Assembly (NCBI GenBank): GCA_938084835.1
Contig: CALKER010000002.1
Span: 62,001-126,000, forward strand
From: an uncultured Thermoguttaceae bacterium
GTDB lineage: Bacteria; Planctomycetota; Planctomycetia; Pirellulales; Thermoguttaceae
Length of the DNA stretch: 64,000 nt
Reading direction: 5' to 3'
Part shown: positions 36,877 to 47,154 of the stretch, one piece after another
Numbering within the stretch: the stretch's first letter is position 1
Layout: each line of letters starts with the position of its first letter
Position numbers and translations under genes: made by a program
Notes under the pieces: generated by a model
What the model was told of the DNA's origin: nothing
What the model saw: only the letters and a program-made list of their open reading frames with translations
The model's database searches: none

Positions 36877-39222
36877 TCAGTTGGCGATCACCTCGAACGG
36901 GATGGCCGGCAGAAGTCCCACAGGGATCGGTCGGGCCGGCATTCCCGGCCGTGCACGCCGTTCCTGCAACAGCTCGACAAGCAGATTGCCTTTGAGCCCC
37001 GGGGACACCTTGTCTTTGTCGGCGGAGATCTCCAGTTTCAACCTCCCTAGGCCTTGCCGGAGCTGACCGAGGGTGATTCCCTCAGGTGCTTCCCGCAACT
37101 GGAATTTGAAATCGGCAAGGGGGGCTGCCCGTCCCACGGGAAGCGTGATTTCGCCGCTGCCACCCAGTGGGATTTTCACCGGCGACTGAGCAGCAAAACT
37201 TACTGCCGGGGCTGGGATGCGGCGGGTGTCGCTTACCGATACCAGCCAACAATCTGCCGGAACAAGATGCCGATAGATAAACGCCTGCATCATATCATCG
37301 CAGGGGACCGCCGCCCGCTCGATAGTGCGTTCTCCAATTTTCACACGGCCGACCAGCTTCGGCGTGTACACCCCTGAGGGGACTGAGCTTCCCACGCCTA
37401 AAGTGATCACCGCATGATCGGCACCGGCTGGGATCCAGTTGCCGCTCAGCTGAAAGCCTGGTGGTGCGTCGCGAAGTTCTAGGAGGATATCGCCCTCCAA
37501 TCCATCCTTACGTACCACCCACACCGAAATGGGCACTGCCAACACCGACCTGACGTTGACGGTACTGGGGGCAAGTCGGAGGAGGAAATCTGGTTGCGGT
37601 CGGCTGATGCGGAGTCGATAGGCGTACTCCTGGCCCCCGCGACGCTGAATATCCGCAAGATGAACATAAAGAGCCCCGTCTTTCGGGGCTTTGAAGTGGA
37701 GGTAGGAGTCGGCATGATGGGTGACAAGCCCTGCGGCCTTGTCCTCATGATCATCGCTGTAGGCGAGGACGTGGCCGCTTTCGTCCGTTACCCATACGAC
37801 GGAATCCAGCGGGGAGCCAAGCCGCCGGGCCACCACTTCGACCACCCACTCTTCGCCAGTGCGAGCCTTGATGCGGAAGACATCCACATCTTGCGGGGCA
37901 TCGATCCGGCCGTTAACCACACATCCTTTGTTGATCTCTAGCGCATCGCTGATGGTGCCGTTTGGTTCCTTTTCTGCCAGATCGGGGAGTCGGTCCGCGG
38001 CAAAGGGAAGGTGGTTCCAGCTTGCGCCTGTGGGAAAGAGCTCGAGCACTCTGATACCCGGCTCGGCCCAGGTCAGATCCACGGGAAGCGACGTTTCCGG
38101 CAGGTTCCACCCTTCGAGGGTCACAGTCACTTTACGCCCCACTTGGCCACCCAGAGGGAAGATACTGGTCACGAAAGGCACCTCACCGACAAGCAGCCTG
38201 TAGACGAAGTCTTCCCGCCCGCGGAAAAGGGCGTCGCTGACCGTAATTGTGTACAAACCATCTTCCGGAACTTCGTACATCATGACTGGGTCCGGATGAA
38301 ACCGCCAGTCATCCGCAAAAGCGACTTCTCGCCCTGCCGAGTCGTAAAGCGTTAGCACCGCTTGGAACCATCCGGGCACAGCGTCGGCCAAATAGGGGAT
38401 TAGGCTCCTCCCCGCCAAGGCGAAGACCACTTTTTGACCCTTCCGCAAAGGTATGTGGAAGCGGTCCACATCCCCCGGTAGGATTTGCCCGTTGATGACC
38501 ACCGGCTCCTCAGATATCTCCACCGACATTGCCACGCGGTCGTTGGGTTCCGTTTCCACGACCTCCGTCCATTTGTCCACTTGGAAAATAAGCGGCGTAG
38601 AGTATAGACTGCCTCTTTTGACCCGCAGATAGTATTGTCCCGGGGGTACGTCGGCGGCGACAGTCACTTCGGCGGTAAGCCGCTCGGCAATCTGCGGATT
38701 CGGTTGGCGTTTGGGATCCATACGATAGCGTCGAAATTCGTCAAGCGCCCGCAGTTGCTCCATAGTTACGCCCATTTCCTGGGCGACTTTGGCAAACAGG
38801 GCCTGCGTTCCCATGCGAGCGCGGTTGGGTTCGGACCGGAGGATCTGCTGCACTTTGTCCCGGATGGCCTGCAGCTTCTGCATTAAATTATTAACTTCTC
38901 GCTGCGTCAGCGGCCGGGTGTACCCTGTGATGGTGAAGTTGATTCCGGGATGGCTAGCGACGATTTTATCAACATTCTCTAGATACTGACCACCGAAAGT
39001 CACTTGGAAGCTCGTCCCCTGTTTTCCCCCCGCGGGAAAAACATAGCCGATTTGCGGTGGGTTGACTGCCGGTTGGGCCCACACCAAGTTGCTAAGCCCT
39101 AAGCACAAAATCGCGGCGACAACCCCATACGGCTTCCATTTATCAAAGACTTCCCTAGGTGTTGTGGCCATACCCCAAGCGAGCTTTCGTTGTAAAGCCT
39201 CAAGGCATAGGGCGCTTGTCAT
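36877..39222 (-). CDS. exported protein with bacterial pre-peptidase C-terminal (PPC) domains
   Basis: The ATG at 39222 has GGAGAA six bases upstream; the 781-residue product has a hydrophobic export segment at about residues 33-50 (VVAAILCLGLSNLVWA). An IPT/TIG-like domain follows (IGYVFPAGGKQGTSFQVTFGGQYL). Two PPC domains are recognisable by EPNDRVAMSVEISEEPVVINGQ and by EPNGTISDALEINKGCVVNGRI, each followed by DVDRF or DVDVF. The protein is probably a periplasmic or surface substrate-binding or adhesive protein. It belongs with the DUF1501 and DUF1549/DUF1553 genes just upstream on the same strand. Confidence 0.85.
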   Translation of the reverse strand: MTSALCLEALQRKLAWGMATTPREVFDKWKPYGVVAAILCLGLSNLVWAQPAVNPPQIGYVFPAGGKQGTSFQVTFGGQYLENVDKIVASHPGINFTITGYTRPLTQREVNNLMQKLQAIRDKVQQILRSEPNRARMGTQALFAKVAQEMGVTMEQLRALDEFRRYRMDPKRQPNPQIAERLTAEVTVAADVPPGQYYLRVKRGSLYSTPLIFQVDKWTEVVETEPNDRVAMSVEISEEPVVINGQILPGDVDRFHIPLRKGQKVVFALAGRSLIPYLADAVPGWFQAVLTLYDSAGREVAFADDWRFHPDPVMMYEVPEDGLYTITVSDALFRGREDFVYRLLVGEVPFVTSIFPLGGQVGRKVTVTLEGWNLPETSLPVDLTWAEPGIRVLELFPTGASWNHLPFAADRLPDLAEKEPNGTISDALEINKGCVVNGRIDAPQDVDVFRIKARTGEEWVVEVVARRLGSPLDSVVWVTDESGHVLAYSDDHEDKAAGLVTHHADSYLHFKAPKDGALYVHLADIQRRGGQEYAYRLRISRPQPDFLLRLAPSTVNVRSVLAVPISVWVVRKDGLEGDILLELRDAPPGFQLSGNWIPAGADHAVITLGVGSSVPSGVYTPKLVGRVKIGERTIERAAVPCDDMMQAFIYRHLVPADCWLVSVSDTRRIPAPAVSFAAQSPVKIPLGGSGEITLPVGRAAPLADFKFQLREAPEGITLGQLRQGLGRLKLEISADKDKVSPGLKGNLLVELLQERRARPGMPARPIPVGLLPAIPFEVIAN

Positions 39223-39375
39223 CGGCATTTCTCCCAAGTACCGGTGGAGCTGGCCTCAATCTATATGGGCTTTTGGCCTAAGGTGAGCAAAGAACTCTCC
39301 GCGAGATACGTGGACGCATCCCTTTGTCCCCAACGCGGACCCTTGTGTGTGGATTCACGTGGTGGATTTACGTGC

Positions 39376-40761
39376 CTACGCGATGATTTCCGTGAGCAAG
39401 CCGCCAGTGGGTGTACCCTCCTCTTTCGAGGGAAGAAGCGATACGTCAAACCCCTGCGGATGTCGCAAACTGGCCGTGGGCTCGATCCCCATCAGCTGGT
39501 AGATGGTGCCGATTAAATCGGTGGGATAAACGGGCCTGTCCTTGACGTAAGCACCTTTGTCGTCGCTTTCGCCCACCACACAACCACCTTTGAAACCGCC
39601 GCCGGCAACAAAGGCGGAAAAGACATGGCCCCAATGGTGTCGGCCACCATTCCACGGTGCTTCCCAAGCTACCTTGGGTGTGCGGCCAAATTCTCCACAG
39701 GCCAGCACGATGGTGCTGTCTAAAAGCCCCCGCTCAGCCAAGTCCTTCACGAGCGAAGCCAGCGCCCGGTCGAACTCCGGCAATTTCCGCCGCATGATGG
39801 TAAAGTGATCTTTATGAGTGTCCCAACCCTTATAGTTGATGGTGATAAAGCGTACACCACGTTCGATGAGTCGCCGCGCCACCAAGCACGACTGTCCAAA
39901 AGTGTTTCGCCCGTAGGCATCGCGGACTTCCTGGGGTTCCTGAGTCGGATCGAAGGCTTTGCCACTTTCCCCCAGAATCAGATCGTAGGCTTCCTCCTCG
40001 GCTTGGATCAACTCCCGAATTTGGGGATCCTCGCCCAGCTGTTTCCGCAAGGTATCCATTTGGAGCAAAAGTTCGCGCCGGCGTCGCTGCTGGATTTCGG
40101 TGGTTCCGGGAGTGATGATTCCTTCTACGGCAAAGGGCGTTCGCGCGGGATCCCCACCCGTGGCAAAGGGTTTGTATCGCGGCCCGAGGAAGCCTGCCTC
40201 CGAGAACCGACCTTGGGGTTCGGTGAGAACAATGTAGGGGGGAATGAGACCGGCACTGCTAGCTCCACTTCGTGACGTGCCGAAGTAGGTAATCACCGCC
40301 CCAAAATGCGGATAAACGATGCGATCCCCCGGCATTCGTCCAGTTTGCACCAGGTAGGAAGCTGTCTCGTGCCCATTGACGCCGTGAGTCATGCTGCGGA
40401 TAAGCGAATACTTATCGGCATGCTTGGCAAGTTCTGTGAGCAGTTCGCCAATCACGATACCCTCTACGTTGGTCCGGCTAACCTGCGAGAAGGGGCCGGT
40501 GTAGTCGTAACCTGCCTGGGGTTTGGGATCGAAGGTATCGAGGTGACTTGGCCCACCCCACATCCAAATTTGAATGACGGCTTTGGCGCGGGCCTGGGGA
40601 GCGACCGGCGAAGCCGGCGCGACCTTCAGCCCATACCTTCCCGCCACGGATAGGCCTAGCAGAGTAAAAACCCCTCGCCGTAAAAAACTCCGCCGACCAC
40701 AGGCGCCCTTCTGATTTTCCACGTGAAGGACAACCTCGCGAATTGCCGGTGTGTGGGCCAT
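39376..40761 (-). CDS. DUF1501 protein with twin-arginine-like leader
   Basis: The 461-residue protein begins with CGRRSFLRRGVFTLLGLSV, a Tat-like leader. The DUF1501 core shows IQIWMWGGPSHLDTFDPKP, then GVNGHETASYLVQTGRMPGD, and the late FGRTPKVAW with GGRHHWGHVFS. DUF1501 proteins are alkaline-phosphatase-superfamily related and abundant in planctomycetes. They nearly always pair with DUF1549/DUF1553 proteins, as here. Substrate and reaction are not established. Confidence 0.93.
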   Translation of the reverse strand: MAHTPAIREVVLHVENQKGACGRRSFLRRGVFTLLGLSVAGRYGLKVAPASPVAPQARAKAVIQIWMWGGPSHLDTFDPKPQAGYDYTGPFSQVSRTNVEGIVIGELLTELAKHADKYSLIRSMTHGVNGHETASYLVQTGRMPGDRIVYPHFGAVITYFGTSRSGASSAGLIPPYIVLTEPQGRFSEAGFLGPRYKPFATGGDPARTPFAVEGIITPGTTEIQQRRRRELLLQMDTLRKQLGEDPQIRELIQAEEEAYDLILGESGKAFDPTQEPQEVRDAYGRNTFGQSCLVARRLIERGVRFITINYKGWDTHKDHFTIMRRKLPEFDRALASLVKDLAERGLLDSTIVLACGEFGRTPKVAWEAPWNGGRHHWGHVFSAFVAGGGFKGGCVVGESDDKGAYVKDRPVYPTDLIGTIYQLMGIEPTASLRHPQGFDVSLLPSKEEGTPTGGLLTEIIA

Positions 40762-40903
40762 GAGATGCCTCCTGTGTCACCTAGCTCACTTGTGATTTGC
40801 CTTCCGCCATGGGGCGTTTCAATTTGGGATAGTTAACCGCCGACAATCTTTTGCGCTTTTTTGCCTGAGGGCTCGAAGCCTGCAGATCCGAAGGCGCGGG
40901 GTT

Positions 40904-42547
40904 TTAATGACGGAAAAGGAACTCGGAACTATTGATCAACGCCCACGCCAGGTCCGTTAAATCGGCACTTCGCCGAAACCCCCCCTGCGCCGTGGCCCGG
41001 GCTTGAGCCAGCTCTTCTTCGGTGGGGTACCGGGAAAGGATCCGCAGGTAAAGCCGCTCGATTGCCTCGCGCGGTGACGTCGTCTGTCGGGCAAAAGCCA
41101 ATCCTGGTCCCTGTTGGATTTTTCGCAAAATATGGGAAGAGTTCAGCAGGTGTAGGCGCTGCCCGGCGGTAACCCGATTGATTCGCTCCGAAAAATACCC
41201 GGTATCCCTCGGCGGGCGGCCGAAAAGTTCTAAAAAGGTGCTCGTGATGCTGGCGTCGGCAAGGGCAATGGATCGTTGCCAGTCGGGGACGATAGTGTAC
41301 GGCTCGGGGATCATGCTCCAATAGTCTTCCGCCGAACCGGTGATTTGATTGATAGCGTCGATCAGGACCTCCGCCTCCAAACGCCGTAGGCTGTAATGGC
41401 CGAAGAATACAGCCGACTGCTGCGGGTCCGATCGAGCGATCGGCGACAGTTGATAAGTCTGCGAAGTTGCGATCAGCCGATAAATGTGTCGAAGGTCGTA
41501 CCCGGCACTCACGAGCTCTTCGGCCAGGTAGTCGAGCACGTCAGGATGAACCGGAGGATTGTCTTCGCGGAAGTCGTCCGGCTCGTGGACCAAACCTCGT
41601 CCTAAAAGCCACGCCCATATCCGATTGACCACCACCCGAGTAAACCAGGGATTTTCCGGACGAATGAGCCAATCGGCGAACACCTCCCGCGGATCTTTTT
41701 CTGGCGGCAAGCGCACCAGGGTGCCGTCGGGAAGGACGGCTTCCTCGGGCAAAGGTTTTCCCCCTTCTGCAGCCGTGTGAATGGGATCCCAAATGACGAT
41801 CTCTTCCTTCCACTCGCCCGTACTTTTGTAAGCCACCTGGCTAAAGAACACAGCCAGCTGTTCGACGCGCTCCGAGGGCCAGGAGCTGATGCGAGTACCT
41901 AAAAAAGTAAGTGCTACAGCGCCGGCTAAGCCCTGCGGCGACCGGTCCTGAACCGCCCGATAAAAATTCACCGGCGGCACCCGGAAGTTACTCCCACTGG
42001 AAGTTAGGAGGGTCCGGGCAAACTGATCGTATGGCATGTTTTGCGCAATGGCCCAACGGATCCACCGCGCATATGCTTGGACGGCATTTGGCCATAAGTT
42101 AATGGGGAATTCGGACTTGATCCGAAGTACGTCACCCCAATGAAGAGTCCAATAATCGGCAAACTCCGGACGGGTCAGCAACGAATCGATGAGCTTCTCC
42201 CGTTTGTCGGGGGTGGTGTCGGCCAAAAATTGTCGCGCCTCCTGCTCGGTAGGTAGCGTACCGATCAGATCCAAATAGACCCGCCGCAAGAACACGGCAT
42301 CGGAACAAGGCTTCGCCGGTTGGATTCCCAACTTCTTTAACCTCGAGAAGATTAGGTGGTCGATGCGGTTTTTCGGCGTCGGCTCGCCATCGAGCTCGTA
42401 CGGATTGGCACCCAAACCGGTGGGGAGTCCCACAACACAAAGCAGGCCAACGAGGATCCCGCGAGCTAAGCCAGAGTAAAACGATGCAAAGTTTCGATTC
42501 CAAGTGGGAATGCAAGCTTTGGGAGTTCGTCCGAGGCGGGCAACCAT
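40904..42547 (-). CDS. DUF1549/DUF1553 (PSD1-type) protein
   Basis: The 547-residue protein has an export segment at about residues 27-45. DUF1549 shows IDHLIFSRLKKLGI with LRRVYLDLIGTLPT and a LHWGDVLRIKSEF stretch. DUF1553 shows NPWFTRVVVNRIWAWLLGRGLV with LDYLAEELVSAGYDLRHIYRLI and SQTYQLS. The family is a hallmark of planctomycetes, often encoded beside DUF1501. Function is not established. It is the upstream gene of a three-gene minus-strand set with DUF1501 and the PPC protein. Confidence 0.93.
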   Translation of the reverse strand: MVARLGRTPKACIPTWNRNFASFYSGLARGILVGLLCVVGLPTGLGANPYELDGEPTPKNRIDHLIFSRLKKLGIQPAKPCSDAVFLRRVYLDLIGTLPTEQEARQFLADTTPDKREKLIDSLLTRPEFADYWTLHWGDVLRIKSEFPINLWPNAVQAYARWIRWAIAQNMPYDQFARTLLTSSGSNFRVPPVNFYRAVQDRSPQGLAGAVALTFLGTRISSWPSERVEQLAVFFSQVAYKSTGEWKEEIVIWDPIHTAAEGGKPLPEEAVLPDGTLVRLPPEKDPREVFADWLIRPENPWFTRVVVNRIWAWLLGRGLVHEPDDFREDNPPVHPDVLDYLAEELVSAGYDLRHIYRLIATSQTYQLSPIARSDPQQSAVFFGHYSLRRLEAEVLIDAINQITGSAEDYWSMIPEPYTIVPDWQRSIALADASITSTFLELFGRPPRDTGYFSERINRVTAGQRLHLLNSSHILRKIQQGPGLAFARQTTSPREAIERLYLRILSRYPTEEELAQARATAQGGFRRSADLTDLAWALINSSEFLFRH

Positions 42548-44083
42548 AGGCGGGCTCCGAAAACGCCGTTTCTTGTGAGGATTTGCGCAAAAACGTCGGG
42601 CTGGCGAAAGGAAAGCGATAGCCTGCCAAATATATTAACCCTGAGGAATGGCATGCGGGTAGAGAAATTAAGACGAGTTCTCACCCATGGGTGCTCGGAC
42701 TAAAAAGTTTGGTGCGCTGTTCGGCTCAGCCTGAGCGTTTTGCTTGCTGACGGCTTTCGCCAGCCAGGTTACTTTGAAAGGATTCAGCCCGGACTCGTCA
42801 TGCGGGCCCGGCACCCTTTTACGCCTGCAGAGCTTGCGGCCTCGTCTGGGATAGTTCCCTTAACGGAAACGGTGAAAATTCAAGCGTGGCGAAAAATGCC
42901 GCTAAAGAGGGGTATTGGCTACCGGGGCACTTTTGTCGGGCACATTTGGCTAAAGCTGGCGGGAGAGACAGTCTGGTGCGGCCATCTCGTCTGGTGGTTT
43001 TATGCCGCTGTTGTTTGGGTGGAAGAAACGTGCGCTATTTTACCTGGGGCAAGAAATGCTCGTATTGGTTTAGGGCAGGAAATGCTAGTAAATTGAGAAG
43101 AATTACATCTAAAACGAACGGAACTCTAAACTCGGATATACCCGTCTACTCGTAACGTGGATGTGCCCGGCCCGAGCCCGCTAGGTGCTCCGGGTCCCCG
43201 CGGGGGAGCAACCGCATGTCGAGCACGATAGAAGCCGAGATGGATTTGACCCGGCTTGAGCGTCGTTCCTCGAAATAAATGTTAGCTCCAATCTTCCAAG
43301 GAAATCCTAGCTACAAACACCCAATTTTTACTTCTGGCGTTAAAAGGGTGTCTTCCTCGAGGGTGCCTTAGTATAAGGACTTATGCCAAAAATGTCGGCC
43401 AGCAGTAGTGCTTTTTCCCGGACAATAACACCGATACCAATTAACGCCGGTACCGATCAAGTAATCTGCAGGAATCATTAATTTGATTGTAAATTAAAGA
43501 AAAATTCGGGACACTGGGGTCACTGTGGCGGGTAATACGCTGGCCCCGGTGGGTAATACGTGGACTGTGTCTCCCACCGGCAAATCTATCTTCCGGTTAT
43601 ACGAAAATGTTTATTTGCGCAGTAAACTATGGAGGGTACGTAGTTGGGGGAAAGGCGGGCTAGAAATCAGCTATGGATTTGGGGCTTTAGAGGGCGTTTT
43701 TTGAATTTCAGGAATATTGGAGTTTAGAAAGAATGACGAATTTAGGAAGACTGCAGATTTACGAAGATTGGGAATCCTGCCGATTTCGGCCGCACTACTC
43801 TGCCGCAGTGCTTCATGGCGGGTCTTTGGCGCGTTCATAGCCGCTTTATGGTGCGTGTTTTTGCTCCGCGGAGAAGTTGCAAGTGAGCCCAAAGTAGTTT
43901 GGGCCTTTCGAATAGCCCGCCGCAAGTTGGCATTGCCTAGGGGAGAGCTTTTGGGGACAATCGCTGCCTTCCTAACTTCAAGGTAAAGGCGGTACTTTAA
44001 GACCGGTTAGGTGGCTGGGTCGGGAGGTGTTAGTTCCCGTAAAAAACTTCCAGCCAGTCGGCGGCTGCAAGGAGGCTTGGCTT
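42548..44083. other. gene-poor gap before the plus-strand cluster
   Basis: About 1.5 kb. No convincing gene. GC content drops in 43260-43960. A hairpin with GCTCC / GGAGC arms lies at about 43183-43210, and the nonamer GGGTAATAC occurs twice (about 43532 and 43552). No integrase or tRNA is seen. Confidence 0.55.
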
Positions 44084-45766
44084 ATGTCAAGGAAGAGTGT
44101 CTTGGCCGGGGCCCTTGTCGGTTGGCTCGTTTGTTGGGGGCAGGCCGGGGGGGCAGTGGTCGAGTTATGGAACTTCACTTCCCCTGCTTGCGGGGCCTGC
44201 CGGCAGATGGAGCCGGTGGTTCAAAAACTCGTCCAACGGGGAATCCCCATTCGGCGAATTGACGTGACTCGTCAGACGGGTTTAGCCCAGCAGTTCGGGA
44301 TAAAGGCTTTACCAACTTTTGTAGCAGTAATAGACGGGCAGCCTGGCCCTCGGCTGGTGGGAGCCACCACGGCAGAAGCACTGGAAGAACTTTACCGACG
44401 CGGGCTGGCACACAGGACGATAATTAATGATGGGGCGGATAGCCATTCCACCCATCAGTCGGGTTCTTGGGGGCAAGCGGGCTCCTCCAGCCGTGCTGCG
44501 GTGGCCCTTGAGGGTGTCGCCGGGTGGAATCCGGGCCGCCATGGCCGTCCGGCAGCCGGACCATCGTCAGCTCCGGGACCCGGGACCATGGAAAGTGGCG
44601 TCCTGGCTTATGCCCGAACGGTGGCCGATCTGTTGGCCGCTACGGTACGACTTCGCGTGCGCGACAAGGGTGGGCAATCGTGCGGTTCGGGGACCATCGT
44701 CGATGCCCGGGGTGGAGAAGCGCTGGTGCTGACTTGTGGCCATATCTTTCGGGAGAGCAAGGGATCGGGGGCAATCGAGGTGGACTTATTCGGCCCGGAG
44801 CCGGCGGAGGCGCTTGTGGGCCGTCTGGTCGCCTACGATCTTAATCGCGACTTGGGCCTTGTGGCGATTCGTCCGCCTGGGCGAGTGGTCGTGGCGCGGG
44901 TGGCTCCGGCGGGCACCCGGCTGAATCAGGGAGATACGGTCATTTCGGTGGGATGCGATCACGGAAGTCGCCCCACAGCCCGGTTCACCCGCATCACAGG
45001 TGTCAACAAATATGTAGGGCCGCCTAACATCGTCGTCGCCGGTATGCCCTCTGAGGGGCGGAGTGGCGGGGGATTGTTCAGCGAGGAAGGCCTTCTGATT
45101 GGCGTATGCAATGCCGCCGACCCGGCCGACAGCGAAGGGCTTTTTTCAGCCTTGGCGGCCATCCACGAGCTTCTGGATCGACGCGGTCTAGCCTTTGTGT
45201 ACAAAGGGCCGTTTCCTCCAGCAGATGGTGTCCAGCTTGCGGAAGCCACCACGCCGGGCGGGGGACTTCATTCTTCTGCCCAGGTGGTCCCTCCTGTAGT
45301 GCCCGTGTCGACAGGGACGTCCTCAGAGGCAAGTTTGGCAGGCTCTTCCGGGGGCTGGCCTCCACCTTTGGCAACGGCTGAGCGAGGCCAGCCCGAGCGT
45401 GTCGACGAACTTTCTCCGCGGGAAGAAGCACTCCTGGCAACCTTGGCGCGACGGCTGCGGGAAGGGGCCGAGCTCCTCTGGGTGATTCGCCCGCGAGATG
45501 GTGAGCCGGGCCGGGGAGAAGTGCTAGTCACCGAAGAATTATCGCCGGCCTTTTGGGCTCGGCTGGCGGCAATGCACCAGTTGCTTCCCCAAAGGACCAG
45601 TTGGAGTGGTGACGGAGCTACAGGATTGGACCGCTCCCCAAGGCCTCCTGCTCCTCAGGGGGGTACTGAGGAGGGGCATACCCGACCAACCCGCCGTGTC
45701 ATTTTGAAGTACCAGGCCGATTCGAGCCCGGGCGATAGATCCCCGGCGGGCGGCACGGGCCGTTAA
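44084..45766 (+). CDS. exported thioredoxin-fold / trypsin-like protease fusion
   Basis: From the ATG at 44084, with AGGAGG upstream, the product has 560 residues. A signal peptide (VLAGALVGWLVCWGQAGGA) is followed by a thioredoxin fold at about 25-108 with a CGAC redox motif (C36, C39) and the cis-Pro LPTF. After a Gly/Ser/Pro linker a chymotrypsin-fold domain begins near 180: CGSGTIVD, LTCGHIF (H220), NRDLGLVAI (D256) and EGRSGGGLF (S327). The catalytic triad is complete. A long Pro-rich C-terminus follows. An exported enzyme with both a redox and a protease domain is unusual. It is the first gene of the plus-strand cluster. Confidence 0.85.
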   Translation: MSRKSVLAGALVGWLVCWGQAGGAVVELWNFTSPACGACRQMEPVVQKLVQRGIPIRRIDVTRQTGLAQQFGIKALPTFVAVIDGQPGPRLVGATTAEALEELYRRGLAHRTIINDGADSHSTHQSGSWGQAGSSSRAAVALEGVAGWNPGRHGRPAAGPSSAPGPGTMESGVLAYARTVADLLAATVRLRVRDKGGQSCGSGTIVDARGGEALVLTCGHIFRESKGSGAIEVDLFGPEPAEALVGRLVAYDLNRDLGLVAIRPPGRVVVARVAPAGTRLNQGDTVISVGCDHGSRPTARFTRITGVNKYVGPPNIVVAGMPSEGRSGGGLFSEEGLLIGVCNAADPADSEGLFSALAAIHELLDRRGLAFVYKGPFPPADGVQLAEATTPGGGLHSSAQVVPPVVPVSTGTSSEASLAGSSGGWPPPLATAERGQPERVDELSPREEALLATLARRLREGAELLWVIRPRDGEPGRGEVLVTEELSPAFWARLAAMHQLLPQRTSWSGDGATGLDRSPRPPAPQGGTEEGHTRPTRRVILKYQADSSPGDRSPAGGTGR

Positions 45767-46712
45767 GGAGAGCTTCCAGTTCTTTCCCGGTTGAAACTTG
45801 CGAGCTAGTGCCAAAGAGGCCCTCGTGTACAATCGTCTGTCTAAATTGCATTAGGGATGAAGTCACGGCTGGAGGACGGCTAAGGAGTCTTGCCGAGATT
45901 GACTATCGTCTCTATGGTACCGGGGTCAAAACCAAGGAGTTTGTTAACACATCCCCGGCGATCTCATCGGTTGAAGTTGCCTGCCTCGCTCTACTACTTG
46001 TCAACAGCGTGAAAACTTTTACCTCGTTGGCGTAAGGCGGGGCTCATGCACTAGCGGCTGGAAGCAGCAACCCTAGCCGGCAATGGCACCAACCGGCAGG
46101 GGCCGAAAGTCAAGAACTGCCCCCATCGCCGACCCTCAAGAGCCTGATTGTTACGTACCTCCAGCGGAAAAAGTCCTGACTCAGCTGTGGCCCGGCGCCC
46201 CCAAACCAGTGGTCCTAGTGTTTTTCCCCAGGCAGTTAGGGCAAGGCCAGCCGGCGATGGTCTCGGGGTCGGGGGTGACCGATCCCCCCTTTGCAGTTAG
46301 GGCGAAGGGGAGATTAGTACGACTGCGGGATTGCTGATTTCGGCATAAAGGCTGGATCAATTCCGAGGAACTCACACTCTGGGCAAAGCGACAGAGAGTT
46401 TTGGCGGAGTGATCCCCCTATAAATTTCCCCTTCAGGAACCTGCCTCGAATTCCTCCTCAGAGCCGATGCTTCGCGGTTTAGGAAGCTAAGCAGCAAAGT
46501 AAGCTTTCTTGGCCTCATGCGCTCAGGGTGGTCAGGTTATGTCCCAACTTGTTGAGCTATGCCTTGCAGTTGATCCGCCCCGGAGTGTACCCTCATATCG
46601 GTACATATGTTCACATCTGTGGCGGCGAAGAAAGGGGCGTGAGGCACGCGAAGGCAGACCGAATTTTTGCCGTGTGTGAATTGGCGTGATCGTTAGTGGT
46701 GAGGCTCGCGTG
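45767..46712. other. gap within the plus-strand cluster, with a 61-base spaced repeat
   Basis: About 950 bases with no convincing gene. A direct repeat pair lies at 46221-46312. Confidence 0.5.
46221..46312. repeat. direct repeat pair, 61-base spacing
   Basis: GCAGTTAGGGC occurs at 46232 and 46293, each preceded by a run of C (TTCCCC or TCCCCCC) and followed by G/A-rich sequence. The intervening sequence is unrelated. The spacing matches that of the other repeat sets. Confidence 0.4.
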
Positions 46713-47105
46713 ATGATCTCCCACGATAAGCTTGAGACGATCGTGGCACTTGTGGCCGAGGGAAAGCTTAGTCAGCGGGCTATTGCGCGCAAGGTTGGTG
46801 TCAGTCGCAATACGGTGGCGGCGATTGTCCATAAGCGGCGCGATTGTTACCAGAAGGCCCTCCAAGCCAGCGGGAAAGAGACAGCTGACGGAAGTTTGGT
46901 TCGGCGTCGTGGGCGATGTCCCCTCTGTCGGGCGGTGGTTCTCCTTCCTTGCCTTGCCTGTTTGGTGCGGCAACTGGTGGCCGCCGGGGCCCTAAGGCGG
47001 CTTTCCCCAGGAGCAGATGAGCCGCTGCGGTTGGAGCTTCGCCCCGCGGAGTGGCGCCGCTACCTCCGCATTCGCCTCCAACGAGAGCTCCTTGCACGGC
47101 GCTAA
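46713..47105 (+). CDS. HTH protein with two CxxC zinc-knuckle pairs
   Basis: The ATG at 46713 gives 130 residues; GTG codons upstream at 46686 and 46710 are alternatives. Residues about 6-41 form a helix-turn-helix (KLSQRAIARKVGVSRNTVAAIV). A CPLC (69-72) and a CLAC (80-83) follow, likely one zinc site, then a basic Leu-rich helical tail. Probably a DNA-binding regulator of the cluster. It precedes the papain-fold gene by about 50 bases. Confidence 0.7.
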   Translation: MISHDKLETIVALVAEGKLSQRAIARKVGVSRNTVAAIVHKRRDCYQKALQASGKETADGSLVRRRGRCPLCRAVVLLPCLACLVRQLVAAGALRRLSPGADEPLRLELRPAEWRRYLRIRLQRELLARR

Positions 47106-47110
47106 CTGAT

Positions 47111-47140
47111 TTGTCAACAAGACCCGGCTTATCGCATAAA
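47111..47140 (+). promoter_or_regulatory. possible sigma70-type promoter for the papain-fold gene
   Basis: TTGTCA (47111-47116) and CATAAA (47135-47140) are separated by 18 bases, 14 bases before the ATG at 47155. Each box has one or two mismatches. A weak candidate. Confidence 0.35.
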
Positions 47141-47154
47141 CAAAAGAGGTAGTG

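Noticed and set aside
42740-43096. 118-residue plus-strand frame
   Set aside because: Weak start, atypical composition for the genome and a competing overlapping frame.
46430-46520. possible 5S rRNA or tRNA (GGAAGCTAAGC-like string)
   Set aside because: Surrounding sequence does not form the 5S or cloverleaf structure.
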